A stretch of 64,000 bases of DNA from GCA-2725625 sp964574215 (GTDB lineage: Bacteria; Pseudomonadota; Alphaproteobacteria; Rhodospirillales; UBA2165): contig CAZNLR010000003.1 of NCBI GenBank assembly GCA_964574215.1, positions 105,201 to 169,200 on the forward strand. Direction: 5' to 3'. Under the pieces are notes generated by a model, which worked only from the letters and a program-made list of their open reading frames with translations, made no database searches and had not been told where the DNA came from. Of the stretch, positions 42,215 through 50,706 are shown in pieces. Made by a program: the position numbers and the translations under genes. Each line of letters begins with the position of its first letter. Positions within the stretch are counted from its first letter, which is position 1.

Positions 42215-42312
42215 GAAATATTCTTAAAATCCAAACGTGTCGGAACGATGGCATTTTGTAACCGATGGCGGGCCCAGCTACAAGCGAAGGGCCACAAGCG
42301 GGGGCTCATAGA

Positions 42313-42480
42313 TTAGGAATCGAGATGCCGGTCAGATACTTTTGTTTTGTTGGCTTTCTGTTTAACAGGCCGGCGGCGTTTGAGATTATCCCGCAAGGCG
42401 TCGGCCAGGCGCTTTTCCCGCTCAGCCGCCTGTTTGGCCTTTTCCTCGGTTATGTTTGGTTGTTGCTTTTTACCACTCAT
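42313..42480 (-). CDS. small basic hypothetical protein
   Basis: This 55-residue protein starts MSGKKQQPNITEEKAKQ and contains AEREKRLADALRDNLKRRR, a strongly charged helix. Short proteins of this kind are common upstream of murA in Alphaproteobacteria, which is why I call it. No good ribosome binding site is visible before ATG 42480, and the frame stays open upstream, so the start is unsure. Function unknown. Confidence 0.55.
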   Translation of the reverse strand: MSGKKQQPNITEEKAKQAAEREKRLADALRDNLKRRRPVKQKANKTKVSDRHLDS

Positions 42481-42607
42481 AAAGGGCTTGTCGCCGAAAG
42501 AGGCAAATTGGTCAAGAAGCTTCTGTTTAGAGGCTTGCCCTGACGTGCCGCCTATGGCATTTTGCGCGCCTTCCTGAATACGAACCTGATCGTAATTCTG
42601 ATCCGGG

Positions 42608-42682
42608 GCCGCCGTAGCTCAGGGGTAGAGCGCGCCCTTGGTAAGGGCGAGGTCGAGTGTTCAATTCACTCCGGCGGCACCA
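42608..42682 (+). tRNA. tRNA-Thr (GGT)
   Basis: Full cloverleaf: acceptor GCCGCCG/CGGCGGC, D arm GTAGCTCAGGGGTAGAGC, anticodon stem CGCCC/GGGCG around TTGGTAA (anticodon GGT), T arm with GTTCAATTC, discriminator A and encoded CCA. It is the integration target of the island that follows. Confidence 0.96.
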
Positions 42683-42687
42683 TTTTC
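42631..42687. repeat. attL-like 57-bp direct repeat (tRNA-Thr 3' half)
   Basis: The repeat runs from the anticodon stem through the CCA to five bases past it. It is identical over 57 bp to 45381-45437, a spacing of 2750 bp. tRNA 3' halves are the usual attachment core for tyrosine-integrase islands. Confidence 0.9.
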
Positions 42688-42702
42688 CCATAGTATTTTC
42701 AA

Positions 42703-43293
42703 TCACTTAGCTGGATCGGCATTTTGTCCATCGCGCAGGATCGCGCAGAACATGACCGATCTTTGAAGCCATGTTGATCGATAACATATGAATACTTCCG
42801 CGCGGTTAGCAGAATTTAGGTACGTATCATGTAAAATTTCGCACTCAATTTGAATCCTTCGTAATATCGGACCTGTGCTTCTCCTGGGTATCGACCGAAA
42901 GTTATCCTCTTCCGTCTCCAAAACCTCATTGATAAAGGCGCTGGTCACACGGTCCACCGAGGGTTGTTCACCGGAGATAATGAGGTCACCGAGCCATTTG
43001 CCGAAATCGGGGCGGGTAACCTGGATAGCGGCCACCATATAATATATGAAGTCACTCAGGTCGTCTTGAGTACGATCGAGGCTGAGCCATCCCAATCCTG
43101 CGTCGTCATCCTGAAGGGAATGGAACCATTGACTAAGAATGCTCGATTTGCCGTACCCGGCTGGCGCTTTGACGAAGGTAAGTGTGTGCTCGCAAATTTG
43201 ATCGGCAAGATTCTCGATGCGCCGTCCGATCAAGCCGCTTACACGACCCGGCGGTCTTAGTCGTGTGTGGACCAAATTCATTGAATTGGACAT
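42703..43293 (-). pseudogene. truncated MalT/LuxR-type ATPase N-terminal fragment
   Basis: The first 130 or so codons match the N-terminus of MalT-like (STAND) regulators: NLVHTRLRPPG, then the Walker A FVKAPAGYGKSSILSQW, GWLSLDRTQDDLSDFIYY. After FINEVLETEEDN, where a Walker B and the long C-terminal repeats and HTH should follow, the sequence no longer resembles the family, and it stops at 196 residues. The usual size is about 900 residues. It is a broken gene inside the tRNA island. Confidence 0.75.
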
Positions 43294-43418
43294 CCCCCAG
43301 GGTAAAATATCGCACTAGATTAGTCTTACTTAAACTTCTGTTTCAAGTGGATTTGCCCAGCATTTCCCATCAAGTTTAAAACGGGCACCCATTTTTACCG
43401 CATTATAATTTGGCGGCC

Positions 43419-43735
43419 TCAACTCCCTTTAGTTATTTCCGGCAATGAAGTTTCCAAAACAGCTTTAGCCGCATTCCCTAACGGTGAAACTTTCATTTGA
43501 GCACGTTTGGCAGACCATACTGTTTCCGGGCGGCACTGCAGAATAATTACATTGTTTCCCGCCGGCGAATCTTGATCGATAGCAAACTCTATATCAAGTG
43601 ATACGCCATGTTCCCGTTCCATGGCTTTGCCGATTTTTGCGAGTTCCAGGACTTCTTCATCATCCAAACAAAATTGTTCTCTCCGAGCTTCGTCTACCGG
43701 TGTCGGTTGCTTCTTCAGAGGCCGCTTCTTCATTT
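43419..43735 (-). pseudogene. PEP synthase-like fragment
   Basis: About 105 codons match the end of the ATP-binding part of PEP/pyruvate-binding enzymes: EQFCLDDEEVLELAKIGKAMEREHG, SLDIEFAID, then VIILQCRPETVWS. The family proper needs several hundred residues upstream, which are missing. The 5' side runs into the truncated biotin carboxylase in another frame near 43735, so a deletion joined the two genes. Confidence 0.7.
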
Positions 43736-44130
43736 GGTGACGGAATCCCCAAAGAACTGGCAAGTTTCCTTGCGCTCAACTTGTCACCCAAAATTTCGAG
43801 CTGTTCGGGTTTAGGCCCAATAAAGACAAGGCTATTTTCTGCGCAAAGCCTGGCAAACTGCGACTGCTCTGACAAAAATCCGTACCCGGGATGAATAGCA
43901 TCGCAACCACTTGCCTCAGCCGCATGCACAACGGCCTCTTGATTAAGATAGCTGTCTGATGAGCGCGCCTCACCTAGAACAAGAACTTTAGTTGCTCTCT
44001 TTGCGGCGAGCGTATCAACATCAGCAATGGAGACACCCAATACGGTGTCAAAACCCATTCGCTCGCACGCCTCGATAATGCGCACAGCGATTTCGCCGCG
44101 ATTATTTACAAATATACGACGGCGCCTCAT
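43660..44130 (-). pseudogene. biotin carboxylase, truncated after N-terminal domain
   Basis: The start RRRRIFVNNRGEIAVRIIEACERMG and CDAIHPGYGFLSEQSQFARLC are biotin carboxylase (AccC-type) N-domain motifs. Homology ends at LASSLGIPSP; the last 25 residues are out-of-frame sequence from the adjoining PEP synthase fragment. The intact enzyme has about 450 residues with an ATP-grasp core, which is absent here. The start overlaps the BCCP stop by 4 bp, as in accBC operons. Confidence 0.85.
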
Positions 44131-44699
44131 TGCGGAGACTTCTTGCGAATTGTGAACAGATCCTGCCCATGTTCGATGAGGTCGCCATCTTTGGCGTGAA
44201 TGGCCACGACCACGCCATCACAGTCAGCCACAACGGAGTTCATGAGCTTCATGACTTCTAGGATACATAAGACAGTATCTTCCTCGACCTCATCCCCCAC
44301 CCGAACAAAGGGCGGCTCTCCCGGCTTAGGAGATTGATAGAACGTGCTTAAAAGGGGAGACTTAACGACAAAAGTCTCAGCATCATCTGAAACAATTGTC
44401 TCACTTGGATGGCTAGTGGTTGCTTGATCTGAGGACCCTGAGAGGTTGCCGCTAGGCCCATCTTCATTTTCGGATTTACTATTAGAGGATTCTACCGGGC
44501 TTCTGCGATCTGATTCGTCACCAAATTTCTTCTCATTTGTAGGACTATTGTCGAACCCGCTAAGACCTTCATTCTCTTCGCCGAAACCCCCACGGCGAAC
44601 CAAGATGTTCACATCGCCACTAGCGTAACGGAACTCTGAAAATTCCGCTTCCTTGAGCAACCGCACAACAGCCGCCAAGTCCTCTAAATCGATATCCAA
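44127..44699 (-). CDS. accB: biotin carboxyl carrier protein
   Basis: This is a 190-residue BCCP. It has an N-terminal helix, a long Ser/Glu/Asn-rich linker at about 45-105 and a C-terminal biotinyl domain with the biotinylation site EVMKLMN (Lys acceptor) and HGQDLFTIR end. It is encoded upstream of a truncated accC in a decayed island, so it is probably a second, non-essential copy whose partner carboxylase is gone. The frame is intact. The sequence is visibly more AT-rich than the surrounding chromosome. Confidence 0.85.
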   Translation of the reverse strand: MDIDLEDLAAVVRLLKEAEFSEFRYASGDVNILVRRGGFGEENEGLSGFDNSPTNEKKFGDESDRRSPVESSNSKSENEDGPSGNLSGSSDQATTSHPSETIVSDDAETFVVKSPLLSTFYQSPKPGEPPFVRVGDEVEEDTVLCILEVMKLMNSVVADCDGVVVAIHAKDGDLIEHGQDLFTIRKKSPQ

Positions 44700-44938
44700 T
44701 TTCCACTCCTGAACAACGCCGTCTAGATTTCTCTATCCGCCCATCAATAACTTTACCTTTGTAAAGGCTGTGAGAGGGAAGGATCACCTATCTAAAGATA
44801 GCGGTGACAGATGGTAGATTTTGCCCAATGTTTGGCAAATGTTTGAACACGAATATTCATGATTGATAGAATGAATCGGAAGCGGTCTCACCGGAAAGTC
44901 CGAATGTGGTTTGACTCAGAAGTTTTAGTAAGGATTAT
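44700..44938. other. non-coding stretch within the island
   Basis: AT-rich sequence upstream of the BCCP gene. I see no gene or clear terminator. It may hold the old accB promoter. Confidence 0.4.
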
Positions 44939-45290
44939 TTATTGGCCTCTGTTACTCTGAAAGCGGACCCTGGTTCTGACAACATACGTGGCTCCTTGGA
45001 TTCGAAGCCAAATCTCTATTGATACCAACTTTACCATTGCAAGATAATTGACGATGAGTTTCTTAAACCGCGTAGCCACGCGACGGAATTGCTTGATCCT
45101 GTAGAGGAACCGTTCGACGTGATTGCGCTCCTTATAAAGAGCCTATGAAAATCAATGATGATGTTTTCGATTGGATTTGTCGGGAATATTCGGCACTGCA
45201 CCCTGGACTTCAATCCTGTTTCTTATCCAATCCGCATAGCAGACCTTGTCGCGGAGCACGGCACTCTCATCGGTAAAGCCAAGGCGAATT
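44939..45290 (-). pseudogene. IS5-family transposase relic
   Basis: One minus-strand frame encodes DESAVLRDKVCYADWIRNRIE, PNIPDKSNRKHHH, stop, FS, stop, ALYKERNHVERFLYRIKQF and RRVATRFKKLIVNYLAMVKL, ending at TAA 44939. The order and the Y-(x)-E-R-N-x-V-E-R-F motif are those of IS5-type DDE transposase C-termini. Two in-frame stops (45143-45145 and 45152-45154), probably from Arg codons, and loss of the N-terminal half show it is dead. No terminal inverted repeats were found. Confidence 0.85.
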
Positions 45291-45380
45291 TGATCCAATT
45301 CGGCACTGACACGAATTTGACACACGGCAGGAAGAAAAAGTTAAAAATTGAATAATTTCAATATGATAAAAAAAATCACT

Positions 45381-45437
45381 CGCGCCCTTGGTAAGGGCGA
45401 GGTCGAGTGTTCAATTCACTCCGGCGGCACCATTTTC
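45381..45437. repeat. attR-like 57-bp direct repeat
   Basis: Exact copy of 42631-42687, the tRNA-Thr 3' half plus CCA and TTTTC. The 5' half of a tRNA is absent, so it is not a tRNA gene. It marks the right end of the 2.75-kb island. Confidence 0.92.
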
Positions 45438-45507
45438 TCTAATGAATTATTTATCCTGAAATACCGGATCTTTGCCGGAGCGTTATGGCCGGAAAACGAT
45501 TTCCTTT

Positions 45508-46365
45508 TTAGCTCTGGTTCCATTCCTCCGGGTCGGCATCAGGACTTTCCGGATCGTAATACCACCGGAGCCCCAATTCCTCCTCGCTGAGGACGTTGGT
45601 TTTAAAGCTCCGCCAAGCCTGAATCTCGAAATAGTCGAGCGACCCGCCGTGAGCCCACAACCGATGAGGGACACCCGGCGGGAAATAGACGAGCGTACCG
45701 GGTTCGATTTCCTGAGAGGTATCGCCGACTTCGACCCGACCACGGCCTTTGAACGTCATGTAGCAGTGATCAGCCCCGTCCGGATTGGCGTCCGTGGCGA
45801 CATGTTGATGATAGGGCGATGAGCCGCCTTCCTTGTAGTGCATCTCGCCCGCCTGAATGGCGTTGGTCGGCGTGAGCCGGCTGCCGTCGAGCAATCTGAC
45901 GGCTGATTCGGCGCAAAAACGGCGGATGCGGCCACCGCTGGCGTCACTAAGCCTGCGGAGAGTATCCCGGTTAAAGAAATATCCCGGCCCGCCAGGCAAT
46001 CCGTCTTCGACGGCGGCGGGAGGCTTGGGCGTGATCATGTGGAGTAGCTCCAGATCGGCACCGGCTGCTTCGAATCCCGCCGAATCCCCAGGAACCAGCA
46101 AAGCCCCGGCGCCTTCTACGGCGGGGTGCGTCTTGCCATTGTAACTGATGAGGCTGCCGCTCGACTCTTGCATAACGTATAGGAGCTGGTAGTCGTCGGC
46201 TTGAATTTCATACCGCCGGCCCGCTGATACGGTTCGTCGGTAAACGATCAAATTCTTGGAACCACACAGGCTTTCGCCGCATAAGGTCCTTTCAAAGCCC
46301 GAGTCGACCGCCTTGGCCTCGGCTGTATTGGAATTGATGATCGAAACGTCTTCAATTGTCGGCAT
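45508..46365 (-). CDS. bicupin domain protein
   Basis: This 285-residue protein has two cupin-like halves. The C-terminal one has a metal-site pattern: HQH in SSPYHQHVATDA, then ADHCYMTFKGRGRVEVGD and PGTLVYFPPGVPHRLW. The N-terminal half (YEIQADDYQLLYVMQ, GALLVPGD) lacks clear His ligands. It is likely a dioxygenase, isomerase or sensor-like cupin; no substrate can be given. It lies immediately outside the tRNA island. Confidence 0.8.
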   Translation of the reverse strand: MPTIEDVSIINSNTAEAKAVDSGFERTLCGESLCGSKNLIVYRRTVSAGRRYEIQADDYQLLYVMQESSGSLISYNGKTHPAVEGAGALLVPGDSAGFEAAGADLELLHMITPKPPAAVEDGLPGGPGYFFNRDTLRRLSDASGGRIRRFCAESAVRLLDGSRLTPTNAIQAGEMHYKEGGSSPYHQHVATDANPDGADHCYMTFKGRGRVEVGDTSQEIEPGTLVYFPPGVPHRLWAHGGSLDYFEIQAWRSFKTNVLSEEELGLRWYYDPESPDADPEEWNQS

Positions 46366-46679
46366 GTCTTCCTCCCGTATCTAACTTATTGAACCAGTAT
46401 TTACTCCGCAAGGCCACCTCATTAGGTCCATTTCTTGACTCGACTCAAAGCCGCAAACCCAACGAACTGCCGTGCAACGCCTGGTTCGATATCAATATTT
46501 TCTGCAACGGTATCGTTCCTCATTGTTGCATGGATGCAACGGGAAAATTTGCAATTGGCGACGCCAGAGAATCTTCCGTGCTGGAAATATACAATAGTGA
46601 AGAATTCCGGTTTTTGCGTGAAAACTTGAGTACCAGAGAAAGCGCATTTCCCTGCAATAGCTGTTCGCTTTTGCAATAA
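46356..46679 (+). pseudogene. orphan SPASM-domain fragment of a radical SAM protein
   Basis: About 80 C-terminal codons match SPASM domains: PCNAWFDINIFCNGIVPHCC, then ATGKFAIGD, SSVLEIYNSEEFRFLRENL and FPCNSCSLL, with the usual Cys set for an auxiliary iron-sulfur cluster. The radical SAM core (C-x3-C-x2-C) that should precede it is absent; upstream is the start of the bicupin gene on the other strand. The only start is a TTG at 46356. It is most likely the tail of a lost gene, less likely a stand-alone small protein. Confidence 0.6.
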
Positions 46680-46721
46680 GCAGCCGGCCGCATTTATTTG
46701 GTAACCAACAGAGGCCGGAAA

Positions 46722-47105
46722 TTATTTCGTTGCTTCTTTTTCCATGGAGGCGTTGACCAGTGATCTAACCGCTTCGATGACGCGGTCGAGGAAGGCCAGA
46801 TCTTTGCGGCGTTGTTCTTCACGGCGCATATTTTGCTCTTCGGTTTGGCGTTTTTTCTCAGCCAACCGCTCCTCGTAGGTTTGTTTCGGCACTTCGATGG
46901 CGTTGGCGCTCGACGTGCAAACCAATTGTTCCCCGTCCAGCAGACATACCGAAATTTCACCGGTCCGCGTATTCAAACGCCATAGACGGTTCTCGGTGGC
47001 CTTAACGATCTGGTAGGTCCCTTTTTCCTTTTTGGAATCTGCGGCAACTGGATTTGCGGTCGTCACGATCAAAACGGCGATTAAACTGAGAAATATAGCT
47101 TTCAT
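46722..47105 (-). CDS. secreted hypothetical protein with coiled-coil tail
   Basis: This 127-residue protein has a signal peptide (MKAIFLSLIAVLIVTTANPVAAD). It continues with ENRLWRLNTRTGEISVCLLDGEQLVCTSS, with two Cys that could form a disulfide, and a charged helix (ERLAEKKRQTEEQNMRREEQ) of coiled-coil type. It is probably periplasmic. Function unknown. Confidence 0.8.
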   Translation of the reverse strand: MKAIFLSLIAVLIVTTANPVAADSKKEKGTYQIVKATENRLWRLNTRTGEISVCLLDGEQLVCTSSANAIEVPKQTYEERLAEKKRQTEEQNMRREEQRRKDLAFLDRVIEAVRSLVNASMEKEATK

Positions 47106-47205
47106 GGGTATTCGCCCTTTATCGGTTGAAACAACGTATTGACCGTTAAGTTATGTCGGGCAGACCGGTAAACAAGGAATCTGACCGATTTGCCCCAAAA
47201 TTACC

Positions 47206-48333
47206 TTATTTCAACGTCGACAGTACTTCTAGGAATCGGTCGTTTTGCTCCGGCTGTCCGGTCGTAACGCGCAGGGAGCCGTCATTCGCCACGCCTTTCG
47301 AGCTTTTGACGAAAATACCGGTTTCGCGAAGGCGGCTTTGGATATCAACGGCCATTTCCATTGCATCGTAGTTTATGCAGCTAAAGTTGCCGCCAGATTT
47401 GAACAACTGATGACCGTTGTCTGACAAGACCTTTTCCGTACGCGCTTTCTCGGATTTAATCGCCGCCAGGCAAGAATCCTTGTGATCTTGATCCCGCCAC
47501 GCCGCCAGGGCGGCTTTCTGAGCCAATAAACCGACATTAAACACCGTGTCGGCGCTGGCGATCCGTCCGGCGAAATCGGCGGAGTAGCAAATACCGTATC
47601 CAATTCGCATGGCGGCCAGGCCGTAGGCTTTGGAAAAGGTCCGAAGCACTATATAGGGCTTGCCCGCCGCCTCCAAAATGGCGCGGTTGTCGGGAAAATC
47701 GTCATAACATTCACCGAATTCGGCATAGGCCTCATCAACGACAAAAAGAGAGTCGGATGGCGCCGCCTGGGCGATGGCCGTCAGTTCGTCCGCCGTAAAG
47801 TAAGTACCGGTCGGATTGTTGGGCGTACAAAGATAAATGAGCCGGGGAGCTTTCTTCACGGCGTCACAAAAATTATCGACGCTGAAAGTCAGGTCTTCGT
47901 CAAAAGGTACGCGGATTATTTCTCCGCCGGCGACCTTGGTCAGAATCTCCACAATGGGGAAACTCGGCTGCAGGGTGACGACCTTGTCACCCGGTCGTAC
48001 ACAGAGGTCGATAATCGTACTTAGAATAGCCTCCGAGCCATTGCTGAAAAGCAACCGCCCGCCGTCGAAACCCAAATCGGCACTCAGTTCCTGCCGCAAA
48101 ATCGTGTTGGTGTTATCGGGATAAAGATTGATTTCCGTCACCGCCTCTTGGATGGCCGCAATTGCATCCGGACTTGGACCGTAGAGGTTTTCGTTACTGC
48201 CCAGGCGGAGAATTTCGATATCCGGATTCAGACGGGCGACTTCATCATACTTAATGCCCGTTATATAAGGCGGCAGGGATGCTATTTCCGGCCTGATGAT
48301 TTCCATGGGATCAACCTGAGTTGTATCCGTCAT
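47206..48333 (-). CDS. PLP-dependent aminotransferase, histidinol-phosphate aminotransferase-like
   Basis: This 375-residue fold-type I aminotransferase is of the HisC group. The PLP Lys is in LRTFSKAYGLAAMRIGYG; LGSNENLYGPSP and YLCTPNNPTGTYF are typical, as is the substrate Arg in SLRVTTG near the end. It sits 17 bp downstream of a ThDP enzyme gene and not with his genes. With a second HisC-like gene at 54885 it suggests transamination of an aromatic or similar amino acid rather than histidine synthesis; HisC itself could still be one of the two. Confidence 0.85.
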   Translation of the reverse strand: MTDTTQVDPMEIIRPEIASLPPYITGIKYDEVARLNPDIEILRLGSNENLYGPSPDAIAAIQEAVTEINLYPDNTNTILRQELSADLGFDGGRLLFSNGSEAILSTIIDLCVRPGDKVVTLQPSFPIVEILTKVAGGEIIRVPFDEDLTFSVDNFCDAVKKAPRLIYLCTPNNPTGTYFTADELTAIAQAAPSDSLFVVDEAYAEFGECYDDFPDNRAILEAAGKPYIVLRTFSKAYGLAAMRIGYGICYSADFAGRIASADTVFNVGLLAQKAALAAWRDQDHKDSCLAAIKSEKARTEKVLSDNGHQLFKSGGNFSCINYDAMEMAVDIQSRLRETGIFVKSSKGVANDGSLRVTTGQPEQNDRFLEVLSTLK

Positions 48334-48350
48334 TTTACTCCCTCCACTAG

Positions 48351-50027
48351 TTAATCCGCGGCGTTGCGGTCGAGTGATTTTTCTATCAGTTCGCTCAGCG
48401 TAAAGGCCGGTGAAATGGCTTCCTCTGAAACAACGAGCTCGATGAGACTGGGGCCCGGCGCCTTGACCGCCGCTTCAAAGGCGGTTTCGAAATCAGCTGT
48501 TTCGGCCACCCTGAAGGCGTTAATACCGAAGGCTTCGGCATACGCCACGAAATCGGGGTTCTCAAGATCACAGCCGATGGTGCGATTGGGGAAGGCGCGT
48601 TCCTGATGCATGCGGATGGCGCCGTAAATCCCGTTGTTGATGACGATAAAAATCGGATTGGTGTTGTATTTCTTAGCCGTCGCCAGGTCTTGGGCATTCA
48701 TCAGAAAACAGCCATCGCCGGAAAATGAAACGGCCAGGCGATTCGGATATTGCAGGGATGCCGCAATTGCGGCCGGTACGCTGTAGCCCATAACAGCCCC
48801 CAGAGGAGCCAATTGGGTGCCGAATTTTCGATGCTGAAGAAAGCGCAGCACCCAATGAGTATAGTTACCGGCGCCGCAGGATAAAAACGTATCCGCCGGC
48901 AATCTTTTGTCGAGCCAATGCAATATCTCACCGATATGAACGTCTCCGGGACAATTGCCGGGCGTCGTGAAATCTTCATAGGATTGGCGCAGTCGTTCGG
49001 TATCGGATTTCCGTTCTACTTTTACCTCAACCTTCCGATCATCGATCAGTGCCGCGAACTCAGCGATACCGGAATTAATGCCCAGATCGGGCTGATAAAT
49101 GCGGCCGAGTTCCTCCTGATCGGGATGCACATGCACCAGTCTCTGTTTCATTTTCGGGTTGGTAAATTTAGTAAACCCCTCGGTCACGATCTCGCTCAAC
49201 TCTACACCGAGCATAATCAGAAGATCGGACTCATCGACCCTTTTGGACACGGCCGGATTTGACCCGACTCCCAATACACCAATGTAATTGGGATGATCGT
49301 TGTCGATCCTGTCTTGGCATCGAAAACTCGCCGATACGGGAATGTCATTGCGTTCAGCGAAATTAGCAATTTGAACACATGCCTCGGCAGTCCAGGTGGA
49401 AGACCCCAGAACGATCAGGGGAGACGTCGCCTCGGAAACCATCTCTTCAAATTTTTCGATCTGTCCGGACGACGCGCAGGGCACGATTGGCTCTTGCGGA
49501 GCAGCTTCACCGGCTTCGATCATTTCCCGCTGTACGTTTTCGGGCAGGCTGATAACGACCGGGCCCGGCCGGCCCGATGTGGCTGTTTTTATAGCGCGGG
49601 AAAGAAGTTCCGGCAGGCGTTCGGCTGAATCGATTTGCACCGACCACTTAGCGAGAGGTTTAAACATGGCCGGGATATCGACTTCCTGAAACGCCTCTCT
49701 GTTCGATGACGGTACCGCTACCTGGCCGACGAACAGGAGCATGGGGACGGAATCCTTGGCGGCAACGTGAACGCCAATACTGGCGTTGGTGGCGCCCGGA
49801 CCGCGGGTCACGAAACAAACGCCAGGTTTTCCGGTCATGCGGCCGTAGGCGGCCGCCATAAAGGCGGCCCCGCCTTCCTGACGGCAATTGATGAAACTAA
49901 TTTCATTGCGTCTTTCATAAAAAGCGTCCAAGGCGCCGAGGAAACTTTCACCGGGCACTGAAAAAACTTTGTCCACGCCATTGCTGATCAAATGGTCGAC
50001 GATTACTTGGCCACCTGTGCCTGCCAT
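48351..50027 (-). CDS. thiamine diphosphate-dependent enzyme (acetolactate synthase/decarboxylase-like)
   Basis: This 558-residue ThDP enzyme has three domains. The catalytic Glu is in FSVPGESFLGALDAF. The PYR domain is followed by a central domain (VLGSSTWTAEACVQIANFAE). The PP domain carries the ThDP motif GDGCFLMNAQDLATAKKYN...NN. ATG 50027 is chosen with GGGAG upstream. Family members include acetolactate synthase large subunits, benzoylformate and indolepyruvate decarboxylases. No small subunit is nearby. Flanking aminotransferases and an amino-acid transporter favour a 2-oxo acid substrate. Confidence 0.85.
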   Translation of the reverse strand: MAGTGGQVIVDHLISNGVDKVFSVPGESFLGALDAFYERRNEISFINCRQEGGAAFMAAAYGRMTGKPGVCFVTRGPGATNASIGVHVAAKDSVPMLLFVGQVAVPSSNREAFQEVDIPAMFKPLAKWSVQIDSAERLPELLSRAIKTATSGRPGPVVISLPENVQREMIEAGEAAPQEPIVPCASSGQIEKFEEMVSEATSPLIVLGSSTWTAEACVQIANFAERNDIPVSASFRCQDRIDNDHPNYIGVLGVGSNPAVSKRVDESDLLIMLGVELSEIVTEGFTKFTNPKMKQRLVHVHPDQEELGRIYQPDLGINSGIAEFAALIDDRKVEVKVERKSDTERLRQSYEDFTTPGNCPGDVHIGEILHWLDKRLPADTFLSCGAGNYTHWVLRFLQHRKFGTQLAPLGAVMGYSVPAAIAASLQYPNRLAVSFSGDGCFLMNAQDLATAKKYNTNPIFIVINNGIYGAIRMHQERAFPNRTIGCDLENPDFVAYAEAFGINAFRVAETADFETAFEAAVKAPGPSLIELVVSEEAISPAFTLSELIEKSLDRNAAD

Positions 50028-50056
50028 TCTAATTACTCCCTTTCCGCCATCCAATA

Positions 50057-50521
50057 TTACCGGCGCGTTCGATATGTATTATGTTTAAGACGCGATAGGA
50101 AACCCATCAAAGTCGAAACTTCGTCGGGCGAAAAATCTTCCAGGATGAAGTCGATATCTTGCACCGCTGCCGGACAGGCCTCGTCAAATTTTTTCAGGCC
50201 TTTCTCCGTCAAATATACCAGGACGTTTCGCTGATCCCGATTTTCACGGCGCCGCTCCACCAAACCATCCTTTTCGAGCGTGGCAACGGCGCGGCTGAGA
50301 TTTGTCCGATCGGTATAGCTCCGTTCCGCCAGGGCGTTAATATTTTGCCCGTCAAATTCCTGCAGATTAGCCAACACACGCCATTGAACCGGCGTTATAT
50401 CGAAGTCTCGCAGCACCTCTTTTAGCGAAGTGTAATTTCGTACATAGATCGCACGAATGAGGGTCGTCGGATAGTTTTCAGAAATATATTTCTTATTCTT
50501 CCTCGAATTTACTTTTTTCAT
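50057..50521 (-). CDS. MarR-family transcriptional regulator
   Basis: This is a 154-residue winged-helix protein from ATG 50521, with GAGG eight bases upstream; the longer frame upstream lacks family sequence. The HTH is NINALAERSYTDRTNLSRAVATLEKDGLVERR with the wing NRDQRNVLVYLTEKG. It is probably a ligand-responsive repressor of the divergent transport genes and of its own operon with the ThDP enzyme and aminotransferase. A large inverted repeat lies in its upstream region. Confidence 0.88.
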   Translation of the reverse strand: MKKVNSRKNKKYISENYPTTLIRAIYVRNYTSLKEVLRDFDITPVQWRVLANLQEFDGQNINALAERSYTDRTNLSRAVATLEKDGLVERRRENRDQRNVLVYLTEKGLKKFDEACPAAVQDIDFILEDFSPDEVSTLMGFLSRLKHNTYRTRR

Positions 50522-50606
50522 TTCGAAGGCCTCGAAGATTTTTTTAATCGTCACCTGTTGAGACTGACCATTCCAACAATACAATAATTATGTTGCAATG
50601 ATACAT

Positions 50607-50636
50607 ATTTGCCATACAATTTACATTGTGGCAAAT
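50607..50636. promoter_or_regulatory. candidate MarR operator
   Basis: Inverted repeat: left arm ATTTGCCATACAAT and right arm ATTGTGGCAAAT, complementary except for two extra bases in the left arm. It lies between the MarR gene and the divergent transporter operon, where a MarR-family regulator usually binds. The transporter gene has GGGAGG before ATG 50707. Confidence 0.6.
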
Positions 50637-50706
50637 TTAATAGTGGTTAGGATATTTGCTCTAATACACCGATAATAAATTTACAGGTACATTTGGGAGG
50701 TATTTT

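Noticed and set aside
42703..45380. Phage or integrase gene inside the tRNA island
   Set aside because: No tyrosine recombinase motifs (R...HxxR...Y) could be found in any frame; only the IS5-type relic is recognisable.
45381..45437. Second tRNA-Thr gene
   Set aside because: Only the 3' half is present; there is no D arm or 5' acceptor strand. It is the right attachment repeat.
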